The notes: generated by a model not told the origin, from the sequence alone. A stretch of DNA of 64,000 nt from CAWFGS01 sp963815535 (GCA_963815535.1 CAWFGS010000001.1:310001-374000), one strand, 5' to 3'; shown: positions 20,058 through 28,873, counted from the first letter of the stretch. Numbers and translations are program-made.

Positions 20058-20386
20058 CGGCGTCGAGTGCGACCGTCGATGTGGGGGCTCTGCCTGAACA
20101 AGCGATTGCAGCCTCATCCGCTTTCCATATGGACTGGATGCACCATGTTGCAGAGGCGCTGTCATCGGCCGATTGCGTTGCGGTCGTCTTCCCAACGGCA
20201 ACTTACGATCACCGCGACTGGCGCGTTGCCGCGATCCGCGATCTGGCACGGCAGCATGCGCCCAAACGCATCAATGGGGTCGGCGGCGGCAGTATCGACG
20301 CGCGCGAACATGCGCTGCACTATCTTGCCGGGGCGCCTGGCGTTACCGGGCAATATCTCGAACTGGATGGCAATGCGCGCCCGTAA
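20054..20386 (+). CDS. Small Rossmann-fold (SDR-like) protein downstream of folB
   Basis: Intact, 110 residues. The C-terminal GAPGVTGQYLELDG resembles the end of short-chain dehydrogenases, and DCVAVVFPTATYDHRDWRVAAIRDLARQ forms a nucleotide-fold like core, but the classical GxxxGxG cofactor loop and YxxxK active site are absent. Proteins of this shape beside folB are known only as Rossmann-fold domain proteins. Its ATG overlaps the folB stop and it is followed 16 bp later by moaA, so it bridges the folate and molybdopterin genes. Confidence 0.7.
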   Translation: MTASSATVDVGALPEQAIAASSAFHMDWMHHVAEALSSADCVAVVFPTATYDHRDWRVAAIRDLARQHAPKRINGVGGGSIDAREHALHYLAGAPGVTGQYLELDGNARP

Positions 20387-20402
20387 CTGGTAATTGACGG
20401 CG

Positions 20403-21443
20403 ATGAGCGAAGCCGAAATCCGATCGAAGCCGACAGGTGAACGCGAAGGCCGCGCGCTGGTCGATCGGTTCGATCGTCACATTACATATCTGCGACTTTC
20501 GATTACCGACCGTTGCGATCTTCGCTGCACCTATTGCATGCCCGAACGCATGCAGTTCTTGCCCCGTGCGGAAGTGCTGTCGCTGGACGAATTGTACCGG
20601 ATGGCGCGCGGTTTCATGGATCGCGGCATTCGCAAGATCCGCCTGACGGGCGGGGAGCCGCTGGTCCGCCGCGATGCGATGGATCTGGTGCGCGCATTGG
20701 GCCGTCATGTCGGCTCCGATCTCGACGAGCTGACGATGACGACCAACGGCACGCAACTGGCCGCGCATGCCGATGCCCTGGCCGATGCAGGCATTCGCCG
20801 GATCAATGTTTCGCTCGACACTCTGGACGCGGACCGGTTCGCGACCCTGACCCGCCGCGACCGGCTTGCCGACGTTCTTGCTGGAATTGCCGCTGCCAAG
20901 GCGGCGGGAATGACGGTGAAGTTGAACGTTGTCGCGCTGAAAGGGGTGAACGACGATGCCATGCCCGACATGATCGCATGGGCGCATGGGGAAGGGCACA
21001 TGATCACCATCATCGAAGTCATGCCGCTGGGCGAGATCGATGGGGACCGAGTCGATCAATACGTGCCGGTCGATGCGATCAAGCGCGAACTGGAGGCACG
21101 CTGGACGCTGACTCCGTCCTCCTATCGCACGGGCGGCCCGGCGCGCTATTTCGATATAGCCGAAACGGGCGGGCGGATCGGGCTCATCACGCCGCTGACG
21201 CAAAATTTCTGCGAGGGATGCAATCGCATTCGTGTGACGACCACCGGGCAGCTTTACCCGTGTCTGGGCGGCAGCGAGATGGTCGATCTGCGCGCCGCCC
21301 TGCGATCGAGCGACGATGAAGCGGCGTTGGCTGGCGCGTTGGACGAGGCCATGCGGATCAAGCCTGCACGGCATCATTTCGCCATTACCGACCGCGATGC
21401 AGCCCCGGCGCAGGCGCGGCACATGTCGGTCACGGGCGGCTGA
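20403..21443 (+). CDS. moaA: GTP 3',8-cyclase (molybdenum cofactor synthesis)
   Basis: Intact, 346 residues. Radical-SAM enzyme that starts molybdopterin synthesis from GTP. The SAM cluster motif CDLRCTYC gives Cys38, 42 and 45; the second cluster motif is FCEGCNRIRV with YPC further on; the LTGGEPLVRRD strand binds SAM. The C-terminus ends in the required double Gly (MSVTGG). ATG at 20403 was preferred to the TTG at 20394. Confidence 0.97.
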   Translation: MSEAEIRSKPTGEREGRALVDRFDRHITYLRLSITDRCDLRCTYCMPERMQFLPRAEVLSLDELYRMARGFMDRGIRKIRLTGGEPLVRRDAMDLVRALGRHVGSDLDELTMTTNGTQLAAHADALADAGIRRINVSLDTLDADRFATLTRRDRLADVLAGIAAAKAAGMTVKLNVVALKGVNDDAMPDMIAWAHGEGHMITIIEVMPLGEIDGDRVDQYVPVDAIKRELEARWTLTPSSYRTGGPARYFDIAETGGRIGLITPLTQNFCEGCNRIRVTTTGQLYPCLGGSEMVDLRAALRSSDDEAALAGALDEAMRIKPARHHFAITDRDAAPAQARHMSVTGG

Positions 21444-21444
21444 C

Positions 21445-21687
21445 ATGGCGGTACGCGTGCTGTTTCTGGGGCCGCTGGCCGACGCGGCGGGGCAAGCGGA
21501 AACGACCTTGCCCGCGCCGCTCGACTGGCAGACGCTGCTGGCATCCGTTCCGGTGGAAATCGCCACGCAACTGGAAAGCGCGCGCGTGAACGTCGCATGC
21601 AAAGGTGCGGTTCTGCCCGACAAGACGGCTCTGCGAGCGGACGATGGGGACGAGGTCGCCCTGCTGCCGCCAGTCAGCGGTGGCTGA
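21445..21687 (+). CDS. moaD: Molybdopterin synthase sulfur-carrier subunit
   Basis: Intact, 80 residues, ubiquitin-like fold, ending PPVSGG; the terminal Gly is adenylated and thiocarboxylated to carry sulfur. Family features are VRVLFLGPLADAAG at the start and DEVALLPPVSGG at the end. Starts 1 bp after moaA; its end overlaps a GTG (21680) that could serve moaE. Confidence 0.93.
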   Translation: MAVRVLFLGPLADAAGQAETTLPAPLDWQTLLASVPVEIATQLESARVNVACKGAVLPDKTALRADDGDEVALLPPVSGG

Positions 21688-21691
21688 CTCA

Positions 21692-22156
21692 ATGCACAAC
21701 GTACGGTTGCTCGACGCGCCTTTCGTTCCATCGAACGCAATGGCGGATTTCGATGCTGCACATGTGGAAGCGGGCGCGATCGTCAGTTTCACCGGCAAGG
21801 TACGGCCCGCCGGGGACGTCGCCGCGCTGGAACTGTCGCATTACCCGCCGCTGACTCTGCCTGGAATGCAAACTCTCGCCGCAGATGCGAAAGACCGTTT
21901 CGTTTGCGACGGCGTGCTGGTCTGGCATCGCACCGGAACGATGCGGCCCGGCGATCCGATCGTGCTGGTGGCTGCTGCGGCGCGCCATCGCCGTTCCGCG
22001 TTCGAGGCGGCGGATTATCTTATGGATCATCTGAAGAGCGCGGCCTGGTTCTGGAAACGGGAATTGCGCGGCGGGGTGTGGCACTGGATCGAACCCAGAG
22101 AAGATGATCATCGCGATCTGGCCCGGTGGACGCCGGGCGATGCGTCTTTCGATTAA
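21692..22156 (+). CDS. moaE: Molybdopterin synthase catalytic subunit
   Basis: Intact, 154 residues. Converts precursor Z (cPMP) to molybdopterin using MoaD thiocarboxylate. FDAAHVEAGAIVSFTGKVR, LELSHYPPL, VWHRTGTMRPGDPIVLVAAAARHR and the Lys-containing MDHLKSAAWFWKRE are characteristic. An in-frame GTG at 21680 overlaps moaD and could be the true start. The stop overlaps the 3' end of the convergent lipoprotein gene by 4 bp. Confidence 0.95.
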   Translation: MHNVRLLDAPFVPSNAMADFDAAHVEAGAIVSFTGKVRPAGDVAALELSHYPPLTLPGMQTLAADAKDRFVCDGVLVWHRTGTMRPGDPIVLVAAAARHRRSAFEAADYLMDHLKSAAWFWKRELRGGVWHWIEPREDDHRDLARWTPGDASFD

Positions 22157-22656
22157 CGCAGCCGGGCGATAATGCGATCTTCTTCGCGCACAAGCCCTTC
22201 TGCCTCTTCATGGATCGCGTTCAGCGCATCCAGTTCCACCAGCTCGGTGCGTGCTTCGATGGTCAGGGCTTCCAGATCGGCGAAGGCGAAGGCGGTCTCG
22301 CTGCGCGCCGAATTCAGTCCCGCGCGCGCAACCTGACCTGCCGCCCAGGCATCGCTGCCCGGCGCGCTGCCTCGCGCTCGTGCAATCGGTCTGCGTGCCG
22401 ATTCCGCAACGCGCTGAAATCGGGTGTGCGCCGCGCGAACCTGCGCCCCGAACCCCTTTGCCCGCGAAAGCATTTCCGCAGATAGCGGCGTGACGGGGGC
22501 CGGCGGCTCTATATCCAGCGCATCGGGATTGGTCATCGCGACCCGTTCCGCATCGCGAATGGCGAGCGAGGGGTAGCGGTCCGATGCGCCCTGGCATCCC
22601 GCCAGCGCGGCCAAAGCTGTCAGAACAGGCAATCGCAGGGCATTCGTCATCGTCAT
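22153..22656 (-). CDS. Predicted lipoprotein of unknown function
   Basis: Intact, 167 residues. Signal peptide with lipobox LAALAGC (Cys21), then a Pro-rich stretch (IEPPAPVTPLSAEML) and a long helical, Ala/Arg/Glu-rich region likely to form a coiled coil (AAHTRFQRVAESA to the C-terminus). I do not recognise a family. It is monocistronic and faces away from the rplU promoter region. Confidence 0.65.
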   Translation of the reverse strand: MTMTNALRLPVLTALAALAGCQGASDRYPSLAIRDAERVAMTNPDALDIEPPAPVTPLSAEMLSRAKGFGAQVRAAHTRFQRVAESARRPIARARGSAPGSDAWAAGQVARAGLNSARSETAFAFADLEALTIEARTELVELDALNAIHEEAEGLVREEDRIIARLR

Positions 22657-22850
22657 GTCTTAGCATGGCCGGGCGATGTTGCCAGCCTGTGGTGTGGTGG
22701 CGGATAAGCGAGTTCGAACCGCAGATGCGCGTTGACTTGCCGCCGTTGCTGCCGTAACCGCTGGCATCTTTCCGGCCTTTGGGATTGCCCAATGGCCTGT
22801 CCGTCGTTCCCACCGGGTGCGGCTTAATTACTAGATTGAGAGACAACACC

Positions 22851-23397
22851 ATGTTCGCAGTCGTGCGTACAGGCGGCAAACAATACCGGGTTGCTGCCGG
22901 AGACAAGATCGCCGTCGAAAAGATGGCTGGCGAAGCCGGGCAGACCGTGACGCTGGGCGATGTCCTGCTGGCGGGCGAAGGCGATTTCGATCGCCGATGC
23001 CGGTAAAGTCACCGTTTCGGCGGAAATCATCGCTCAGGCGAAAAGCGAAAAGATCGTCGTTTTCAAGAAGCGTCGTCGGCATAATTACCGGCGCAAGGCC
23101 GGGCATCGTCAGCAAATGACTTTGCTGCGGATCACCGACGTGGGCGATGGCAGCGCGCCGAAGGCCAAGAAAGCCGCGAAAGCGGATGCCACTTCGGCAT
23201 CAACGGGTGATACGTCCGCAAGTGACACGTCCGCAAATGACAAGGCCGCACCCGCACCTGCGCCGAAGTCCAATGCGGACGTGGTTCCAGCGAAACCGGT
23301 TGCCAAGAAAGCCGCACCGAAAAAAGCCGCTGCGACCACGGCAGCGCCGGACAAGTCCGCCAAACCAAAAACCCCCAAACCTGCAACCGACGCGTAA
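22851..23397 (+). CDS. rplU: 50S ribosomal protein L21 with C-terminal extension, frameshifted
   Basis: MFAVVRTGGKQYRVAAGDKI is a classic L21 start; the frame changes near 22985 and continues VTVSAEIIAQAKSEKIVVFK then RRHNYRRKAGHRQQMTLLRI, the rRNA-binding end. About 75 further residues rich in Ala, Lys and Pro form a disordered basic tail. Essential gene, so the shift must be a sequence error. Forms an operon with rpmA 15 bp downstream. Confidence 0.93.
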
Positions 23398-23412
23398 GAA
23401 GGGACAGACACG

Positions 23413-23682
23413 ATGGCACATAAAAAAGCAGGCGGTTCATCCCGCAACGGTCGCGATTCCGCAGGTCGGCGTCTCGGCGTCAAGAAATTCGGCAGCGAAG
23501 CCGTGGTCGCAGGCAACATCATCGTGCGCCAGCGCGGTACGAAATATTACCCCGGTTCGAATGTCGGCCTCGGCAAAGACCACACCCTGTTCGCGCTGAC
23601 GGATGGGCAGGTTCGTTTCCATTCCGGCAAACAGAACCGCAAATATGTTTCGGTCGATTTGCTGGCACAGGCTGCCGAATAG
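23413..23682 (+). CDS. rpmA: 50S ribosomal protein L27
   Basis: Intact, 89 residues. Starts MAHKKAGGSSRNGRDSAGRR, whose N-terminal tail reaches the peptidyl-transferase centre, followed by VKKFGSEAVVAGNIIVRQRG and HPG-like YYPGSNVGLGKDHTLFAL. Preceded by a GAAGGGA ribosome-binding site. A strong terminator follows 60 bp after the stop. Confidence 0.97.
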   Translation: MAHKKAGGSSRNGRDSAGRRLGVKKFGSEAVVAGNIIVRQRGTKYYPGSNVGLGKDHTLFALTDGQVRFHSGKQNRKYVSVDLLAQAAE

Positions 23683-23741
23683 TCTTCGTCGATATGGCCG
23701 GTGCGTTTGTCCCGACCGATATGACGCCCGATATAGCATAA

Positions 23742-23780
23742 AAAAGGGGGGAGAGGGCGCAAACCTTCTCCCCCCTTTTC
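23742..23780 (+). terminator. Terminator after rplU-rpmA
   Basis: AAAAGGGGGGAGAGG pairs with CCTTCTCCCCCCTTTT around a short loop (one bulge), followed by TTTTC. The A-run on the left makes it usable from the other strand too, and the convergent DUF2324 gene ends at 23803, so it is probably bidirectional. Confidence 0.85.
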
Positions 23781-23802
23781 GTTTCGGTCCGACCGTGGAC
23801 GG

Positions 23803-24690
23803 TCAGCCGGCGGCAATCAATGCGTCGGTAAAGTCGCCTTCATGCTTACCGATCAGGGCGCGATCGTCGTGGTTCCAGGGGTGGAAGCCCGGCAGAAAGA
23901 ATGCGAACCAGGGTTTGGCGATCCGGCGCAGGAAACCCGGTTTTACCAACAGGTAGGACCAGATGGCGAAGGTAACGCGCGGCCCGGTCATGCCGTCCTG
24001 CGCCAGCAATTCCTTCATGTCGGCCACCCGATTGACGATGAAATTCTTGGTCACGACCAACATCATCAGAGTTTTCACTTTCCAGCGTTTCCACCGGCTC
24101 CAGTCGCGCGTCGCATGTCGCCAAGTGTCGTAGGCGACGCCTTTGTGCTCGATTTCTTCGATCGAATGCCAACGCCACAAATCACCCAGATCACCATCCG
24201 CACCATGAAGATGGGCGGGGTTGGCGAGCAGTTCCTGGCCCAGCATTGCGGTGAAATGTTCCAGCGCCATAGTTGCCGCCAGGTTCAAAATCTGCGGTCG
24301 GCCCTTCGTCAGCTCCAGGCTTTCGCGGACTCGTTCATCGATAGCCGCAATGTCGTATCCCGCGCTTTCGGCGAGTTTGTTGAACACGATATGTTCGCGG
24401 GTGTGATTGATTTCCTGCTTCACGAAAGCGCGAATTTCGCCCGCAAGCTTGTGATCGGCCCCCTCCCGATGCGCCTTCACCGATTCGACGAAAAACGCTT
24501 CTCCGCGCGGGAAAGTGGCGGACATGGCGTTGAACCACGCGGTCGCGATCGGATCGCCGTTCAACCACCACCGACGCGGCGCGCCATCCCGGCCGAACCG
24601 TTCGTTGCGAACCGTAATGGTCAAGTCCGCCGGGCTGCCGCTGGCCGTCGGCAATGCCGTCGCGGTATCGAAATTGGTCGGTGCGTTCAT
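23803..24690 (-). CDS. DUF2324-type predicted metal-dependent hydrolase
   Basis: Intact, 295 residues. Ferritin-like helical protein with acidic and histidine motifs: FVKQEINHTREHIVFN, ALEHFTAMLGQELL and WHSIEEIEHKGVAYD, which give an EH-type di-metal site (family PF10118). The reaction is not established. Divergent from the TetR gene at 24826; the two operators at 24709-24746 lie just upstream of its start, so it is the likely main target of that regulator. Confidence 0.85.
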   Translation of the reverse strand: MNAPTNFDTATALPTASGSPADLTITVRNERFGRDGAPRRWWLNGDPIATAWFNAMSATFPRGEAFFVESVKAHREGADHKLAGEIRAFVKQEINHTREHIVFNKLAESAGYDIAAIDERVRESLELTKGRPQILNLAATMALEHFTAMLGQELLANPAHLHGADGDLGDLWRWHSIEEIEHKGVAYDTWRHATRDWSRWKRWKVKTLMMLVVTKNFIVNRVADMKELLAQDGMTGPRVTFAIWSYLLVKPGFLRRIAKPWFAFFLPGFHPWNHDDRALIGKHEGDFTDALIAAG

Positions 24691-24708
24691 GATCGTTCCC
24701 AAATTAAC

Positions 24709-24722
24709 TGACACACCTGTCA
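24709..24722. promoter_or_regulatory. Palindromic operator 1 in the hydrolase/TetR spacer
   Basis: TGACACACCTGTCA: half-sites TGACA/TGTCA around CACC. With its flanks it reads ACTGACA-N4-TGTCAATAA, the same extended sequence as operator 2, centred exactly 24 bp away. Eighteen bp upstream of the hydrolase start, so binding would block its expression. Confidence 0.8.
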
Positions 24723-24732
24723 ATAACGTTAC

Positions 24733-24746
24733 TGACATCGATGTCA
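24733..24746. promoter_or_regulatory. Palindromic operator 2 in the hydrolase/TetR spacer
   Basis: TGACATCGATGTCA, a perfect 14-bp palindrome with the same TGACA/TGTCA half-sites and the same ACT...ATAA flanks as operator 1. The spacer is AT-rich around it, in contrast with the genes, as expected for overlapping divergent promoters. Confidence 0.8.
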
Positions 24747-24825
24747 ATAATATTCGATTTCCTTGTTCAATCTCGACGGTGGCCCTACGCATGCGATCCA
24801 AGCAACGAACAGGTTCATTCCCCCT

Positions 24826-25416
24826 ATGGTGGCCCGCAAACGCCTATCCCCAACTCAGTCGCGCAATGCCGCGCTGGCTGCCGCGCGCACTTTGCTGATC
24901 GAGGCGGGGCCGCAATCGGTCACGCTGAAGGCGGTGGCGGGCCGCATCGGGCGGACGCATGCCAATTTGCTGCATCATTTCGGATCGGCGGCGGGCCTTC
25001 AAAAAGCGCTGGCCGCCCATCTGGCGCAGACGGTGTGCGAAACGATCGCGGATGCCGTGCGCGCGTCGCGGGCCGGGTTGGGTTCCCCGCGCGAGGTGGT
25101 CGATCTGGCGTTCGATGCGTTCGATCGGGAGGGGGCAGGCGCGCTTGCCAGTTGGATGATCCTGACCGGGAACGAGGATGCGCTGAACCCGATCATCGAA
25201 ACCATTCACCAGCTGGTCGATGAATTGATGCCCGATGCGGATACGCCGGATGGGCAGGGTCACGAAATGCAGGAAAACACGCTGACGCTGGTGCTGCTGG
25301 CGCTGGGCGATGCGTTGATGGGGAAGGCGCTGGCGAAATCGCTTGGCCTGCCCGATACCGCCGCACGCGATCAGGCGGAACGGTTGTTGGAAAACTCGCT
25401 GATTACGGCTGGGTAA
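24826..25416 (+). CDS. TetR/AcrR-family transcriptional regulator
   Basis: Intact, 196 residues. N-terminal DNA-binding domain: AALAAARTLLIEAGPQSVTLKAVAG then the recognition segment GRTHANLLHHFGSAAGLQKAL, a standard TetR helix-turn-helix. The C-terminal half is a helical ligand domain. ATG at 24826 (MVARKRLSPT) was preferred over the upstream TTG. It probably represses itself and the divergent hydrolase through the twin palindromes. Its 3' end overlaps ygfZ by 14 bp. Confidence 0.88.
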   Translation: MVARKRLSPTQSRNAALAAARTLLIEAGPQSVTLKAVAGRIGRTHANLLHHFGSAAGLQKALAAHLAQTVCETIADAVRASRAGLGSPREVVDLAFDAFDREGAGALASWMILTGNEDALNPIIETIHQLVDELMPDADTPDGQGHEMQENTLTLVLLALGDALMGKALAKSLGLPDTAARDQAERLLENSLITAG

Positions 25417-26164
25417 GCCAATCGGGCAGCAAGGCGGCATCCGCATCGGCAACGCGCAGATGATCCACCGCGACTGACAAGTTCGGATAGGCGATTTTCT
25501 GCCGCTTGGCATCGGACCGGTCGATCGGCACGACGATCAGCCGTCGGTTCACCTTCTGCCGCCAATTCATGCGCGCGGTGTTTTCCTGACCGATGTAGCA
25601 ACCCTTGTCGAAGCTGACGCCGCTGAGTTCCACGGCGTTCGTTTCCAGCCACAGAATATCGCCGAGTTCCGCCGCCCCCTCCGTCACGCCCATTTTCAGT
25701 CGATGCGCTCGCCACGCCTCGTCCGCCGCTTCGCCGTCCTCCGGCGCTGGCTGCTGCGCAAGCCATCTGTATCCAAGGTTCGGGAGACGGGGATCGGGTA
25801 CGCCGCGTTCGTCCCGATCCGGCGACCAATGGACGGCGAGAGCGGGATCGACGGCAATCGCGATCGGGCGGCGCAGGCGGTACAGGGCCAACCGTTTGGC
25901 CAATGCCGCCGCCTGATCGCTTTCGACGTCCAGCAGCACATCGCCATCGCCAGCGCCATCCCGATCGCCAGCGCCATCCCGATCGGCCCAGACGATGAAG
26001 TCGAACATCGTCTTGCCCTGCGCGCTCAACAATCCGGTCCATACCGGCAGCGCGCCAGCGACATCGTTGGTCACCAGTCCTTGCAGGAATGCGCGCACAT
26101 TCTCGCCGCTTTCGCGTGCAGACATGCGGATGACGGATCGGTTGCTGAGACGGGTCGCGGGCAT
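25403..26164 (-). CDS. ygfZ: tRNA-modifying/iron-sulfur repair protein YgfZ
   Basis: Intact, 253 residues. Folate-binding protein related to the glycine-cleavage T-protein, needed for activity of some Fe-S enzymes. Diagnostic motif KGCYIGQENTAR, with the conserved Cys; RAFLQGLVTNDV near the N-terminus and a WRAHRLKMGVTEG segment. An internal duplication (DRDGAG twice, residues about 62-73) is encoded by an 18-bp repeat. Divergent from pyrC with only 38 bp between starts. Confidence 0.9.
   Translation of the reverse strand: MPATRLSNRSVIRMSARESGENVRAFLQGLVTNDVAGALPVWTGLLSAQGKTMFDFIVWADRDGAGDRDGAGDGDVLLDVESDQAAALAKRLALYRLRRPIAIAVDPALAVHWSPDRDERGVPDPRLPNLGYRWLAQQPAPEDGEAADEAWRAHRLKMGVTEGAAELGDILWLETNAVELSGVSFDKGCYIGQENTARMNWRQKVNRRLIVVPIDRSDAKRQKIAYPNLSVAVDHLRVADADAALLPDWLTQP
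25946..25981. repeat. Two perfect 18-bp tandem copies inside ygfZ
   Basis: ATCGCCAGCGCCATCCCG at 25946-25963 and 25964-25981. The copies keep the frame and add six residues (DRDGAG) to a surface loop. Probably replication slippage. Confidence 0.9.
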
Positions 26165-26202
26165 GGGTGACAGATAGGCATCACGCCGGGTAAGGGGAAG
26201 GC

Positions 26203-27240
26203 ATGATCGATACGCTGACCTTGCGCCGCCCGGACGACTGGCATGTTCACTTGCGCGATGGCGATATGATGCGCGGGGTCATCGGCCACACCGCGCGGCA
26301 ATTCGCACGGGCGATCGTGATGCCCAACCTTGCCGATCCGGTTACGGATATGGCGAAGGGGATCGCCTATCGAAAGCGGCTGCTGGCCGCTCTGCCGACC
26401 GGTTCCGGCTTTACTCCGCTGATGACCTGCTACCTCACGGACGACACCGACGCGGGCGATCTCGCGCGGGGTCATGCCCAGGGCGTATTCACCGCTGCGA
26501 AATTGTATCCGGCCAATGCAACCACCAATTCCGCGCATGGCGTCAGCGATATTCGCAAGCTGTATCCGGTGATGGAGCGGATGCAGGCGATCGGAATGCC
26601 CTTGCTGATACACGGCGAAGTGACCGACGACGATGTGGATATCTTCGACCGGGAAGCGGTGTTTATCGAACGTATCATGATCCCGCTGGTTGCGGATTTC
26701 CCGGACCTGAAAATCGTGTTCGAACATATCACGACGCGCGATGCCGTCGCTTTCGTCGATGACGCAGGTGCGAATGTTGCGGCCACCATCACGCCGCAAC
26801 ATCTGCATATCAACCGCAATGCCATGCTGGTCGGCGGAATACGGCCGCACGCCTATTGCCTGCCGGTGGCGAAGCGGGAAGGGCATCGGCTGGCTCTGCG
26901 CGCGGCGGCGACATCGGGCGGGGCGAAGTACTTTCTGGGCACCGATAGCGCGCCGCATGCGCAATCGGCGAAGGAAAACGCCTGCGGATGCGCCGGTATC
27001 TTCAATGCGCCGTTCGCATTGGAAAGCTACGCCGCGGTGTTCGAGGAGGAGGATGCGCTGGACCAGTTCGAACGCTTTGCGTCCGTCAACGGGCCGCACT
27101 TCTATGGGCTGCCGGTCAATGAAGCGCGCATCACCATGAAACGTGCAGGCCATGACATTCCCGATACGGTCGAAGCGAACGGCGCGACCCTCGTGCCGTT
27201 TCACGCCGGGGCGCGGCTGAACTGGCGGCTGTGCGACTAA
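26203..27240 (+). CDS. pyrC: Dihydroorotase (PyrC type)
   Basis: Intact, 345 residues. Zinc amidohydrolase that closes carbamoyl-aspartate to dihydroorotate. Metal ligands are visible: DDWHVHLRDG (His14, His16), the carboxylated Lys in TAAKLYPANATTNS (Lys100), LIHGEV (His137), FEHITT (His175) and the Asp in LGTDSAPH. Its stop overlaps the 3' end of convergent rarD by 4 bp. Confidence 0.96.
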   Translation: MIDTLTLRRPDDWHVHLRDGDMMRGVIGHTARQFARAIVMPNLADPVTDMAKGIAYRKRLLAALPTGSGFTPLMTCYLTDDTDAGDLARGHAQGVFTAAKLYPANATTNSAHGVSDIRKLYPVMERMQAIGMPLLIHGEVTDDDVDIFDREAVFIERIMIPLVADFPDLKIVFEHITTRDAVAFVDDAGANVAATITPQHLHINRNAMLVGGIRPHAYCLPVAKREGHRLALRAAATSGGAKYFLGTDSAPHAQSAKENACGCAGIFNAPFALESYAAVFEEEDALDQFERFASVNGPHFYGLPVNEARITMKRAGHDIPDTVEANGATLVPFHAGARLNWRLCD

Positions 27241-28163
27241 GCGCGGGTTACTGCGGGGCGGGACCGGTTGGCCCACATCTCCCAAACGAAAATCGCCAGC
27301 GCGCTCCAGATCAGAATGAAACAGCCCAGTTGCGCGGGCTTCAAATCCTCCTGAAACACAGTCAGGCCCAGGACGAAAACGATCGTCGGTGCGAGATACT
27401 GGATGAAGCCGAGCGTGGAATATTTCATGCGCCGCGCGGCGACGGCGAACAGCAGCAGCGGAACCGCGGTCAAGACCCCGCCCGCCATGATGGCGATGCT
27501 GAGCCACAGATCGCCGCCGAACGCGCTGCCCGATGGGGTCTGCGCGTAATAATACGCGATCGCGCCCGACAGCGGCAGCAGGATGATCGATTCGATGGTC
27601 AGTCCGGGCAGGGCATCGACCGCCACCCGCTTTCGCAGCAGACCGTAAGTGGCGAAGGACATAGCGAGCGTCAGGCTGATCCACAGGGTCGTCAGCGCGC
27701 CGCCCAGCAACAGCGCCACCCCGCAACCCGCCAGTCCCACTGCGAACCATTGTTTGCGCGACAGGGTTTCGCCCAGCAGCACCGTGCCCAGCAGCACGTT
27801 GATCAGGGGATTCATGTAATAACCCAGGCTGGCGGCATAGACATGGCCGGTCTGGATCGCCCAGATATACATGAACCAGTTGATGGCGATCAGGATGGCG
27901 CTGCCCAGCAGGGTCGCCAACACGCGGCGGTCGCGCAACGCCGCGATCATGGCCGACGCCTGACCCATCGCCGAAACGAGAAGCAGGCAAAACGGGACCG
28001 TCCACACGATACGCCACGCGACGAATTCGAACGGGGGAACCACCTTCACCAATATCAGATACAGCGGCAGGAAACCCCAGATCAGATAAGCCCCCAGCGC
28101 TTGCGGTATGCCGCCGCGCGCAAATGGCGTGCCACCGGTCGAGGGGGGAGGTGCGGATGCCAT
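27237..28163 (-). CDS. rarD: RarD-type EamA-family transporter
   Basis: Intact, 308 residues with about ten membrane helices. Typical RarD features: GAYLIWGFLPLYLILVKVVPP at the start, FEFVAWRIVW, INWFMYIWAIQTGHVYAASLGYYMNPL, and LGFIQYLAPTIVFVLGLTVF near the end. Members are linked to chloramphenicol sensitivity and metabolite export; substrate unknown. Start at MASAPPPSTGG (28163); a longer frame exists upstream but lacks family similarity. Confidence 0.88.
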   Translation of the reverse strand: MASAPPPSTGGTPFARGGIPQALGAYLIWGFLPLYLILVKVVPPFEFVAWRIVWTVPFCLLLVSAMGQASAMIAALRDRRVLATLLGSAILIAINWFMYIWAIQTGHVYAASLGYYMNPLINVLLGTVLLGETLSRKQWFAVGLAGCGVALLLGGALTTLWISLTLAMSFATYGLLRKRVAVDALPGLTIESIILLPLSGAIAYYYAQTPSGSAFGGDLWLSIAIMAGGVLTAVPLLLFAVAARRMKYSTLGFIQYLAPTIVFVLGLTVFQEDLKPAQLGCFILIWSALAIFVWEMWANRSRPAVTRA

Positions 28164-28351
28164 CGCGGCGGGCGTAGGGGGCGGACCGTCCGGTCGCAAC
28201 CAGCCATTCGGTTCGTCGCAAAATATCGGGCCGCGCCACAAAAGTTTCGAATCTGACGCGGCGGTTGCAGGGCGTTCATAAAAAGCCGTCTAATTATGAA
28301 TGCACGGACTTCGAGCATCCCCTCCCAGCCCGTATGGAGAAGGATTAGAAC

Positions 28352-28873
28352 ATGAGCATTTCGACCTGGAAAACCGCCGCCATCGCTATGGCCGCGCCCG
28401 CCTTGATGTTCGCCGCCCCGGCATCGGCAGCGGTGACGCCCCACGGCAATCAGATCGCGCAGCACAGCGAATATGCGCCAACCAGCGCCACTCCCCTTGG
28501 CGACGCAATTGCGGAACATCGCGGCAAACGGCGCGGGCACAGCCATCGTCGCGGGCGCGGGTATCGCGACGATTACCGCAACGATTATCGCGATGGCCGT
28601 TATTACGAACAGTCCCGTTACGACCGGCGCGACAATCGCCGGTATGAAGAACCGGTCTATCGCAACACCCGCGTATGGCAGGGCGACGATGGCCGATATT
28701 ACTGCCGGCGCAGCAACGGCACGACCGGATTGCTGATCGGCGGCGTGGTCGGTGGGCTGGCCGGACGTGAGATCGCCGGACGCGGGGACCGTACCTTGGG
28801 CGCAATTTTGGGCGCAGCGGGCGGGGCCATTCTGGGCCGGTCGCTGGATCGCGGTGGATCGCGCTGCCGCTGA
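28352..28873 (+). CDS. Exported glycine-zipper (2TM) protein
   Basis: Intact, 173 residues. Signal peptide ending MFAAPASA-AVTPHG, then a Tyr/Arg/Asp-rich low-complexity region (RGYRDDYRNDYRDGRYYEQS), and a C-terminal glycine zipper GLLIGGVVGGLAGREI with GAILGAAGGAILGRSLDRG. Such proteins associate with the outer membrane. A good GGAGAAGGA ribosome-binding site precedes the start; a terminator follows. Confidence 0.8.
   Translation: MSISTWKTAAIAMAAPALMFAAPASAAVTPHGNQIAQHSEYAPTSATPLGDAIAEHRGKRRGHSHRRGRGYRDDYRNDYRDGRYYEQSRYDRRDNRRYEEPVYRNTRVWQGDDGRYYCRRSNGTTGLLIGGVVGGLAGREIAGRGDRTLGAILGAAGGAILGRSLDRGGSRCR

Noticed and set aside
26071..28239. A 722-codon minus-strand open frame across ygfZ, pyrC and rarD
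   Set aside because: It overlaps three intact, recognised genes in the wrong frame or strand and shows no domain.
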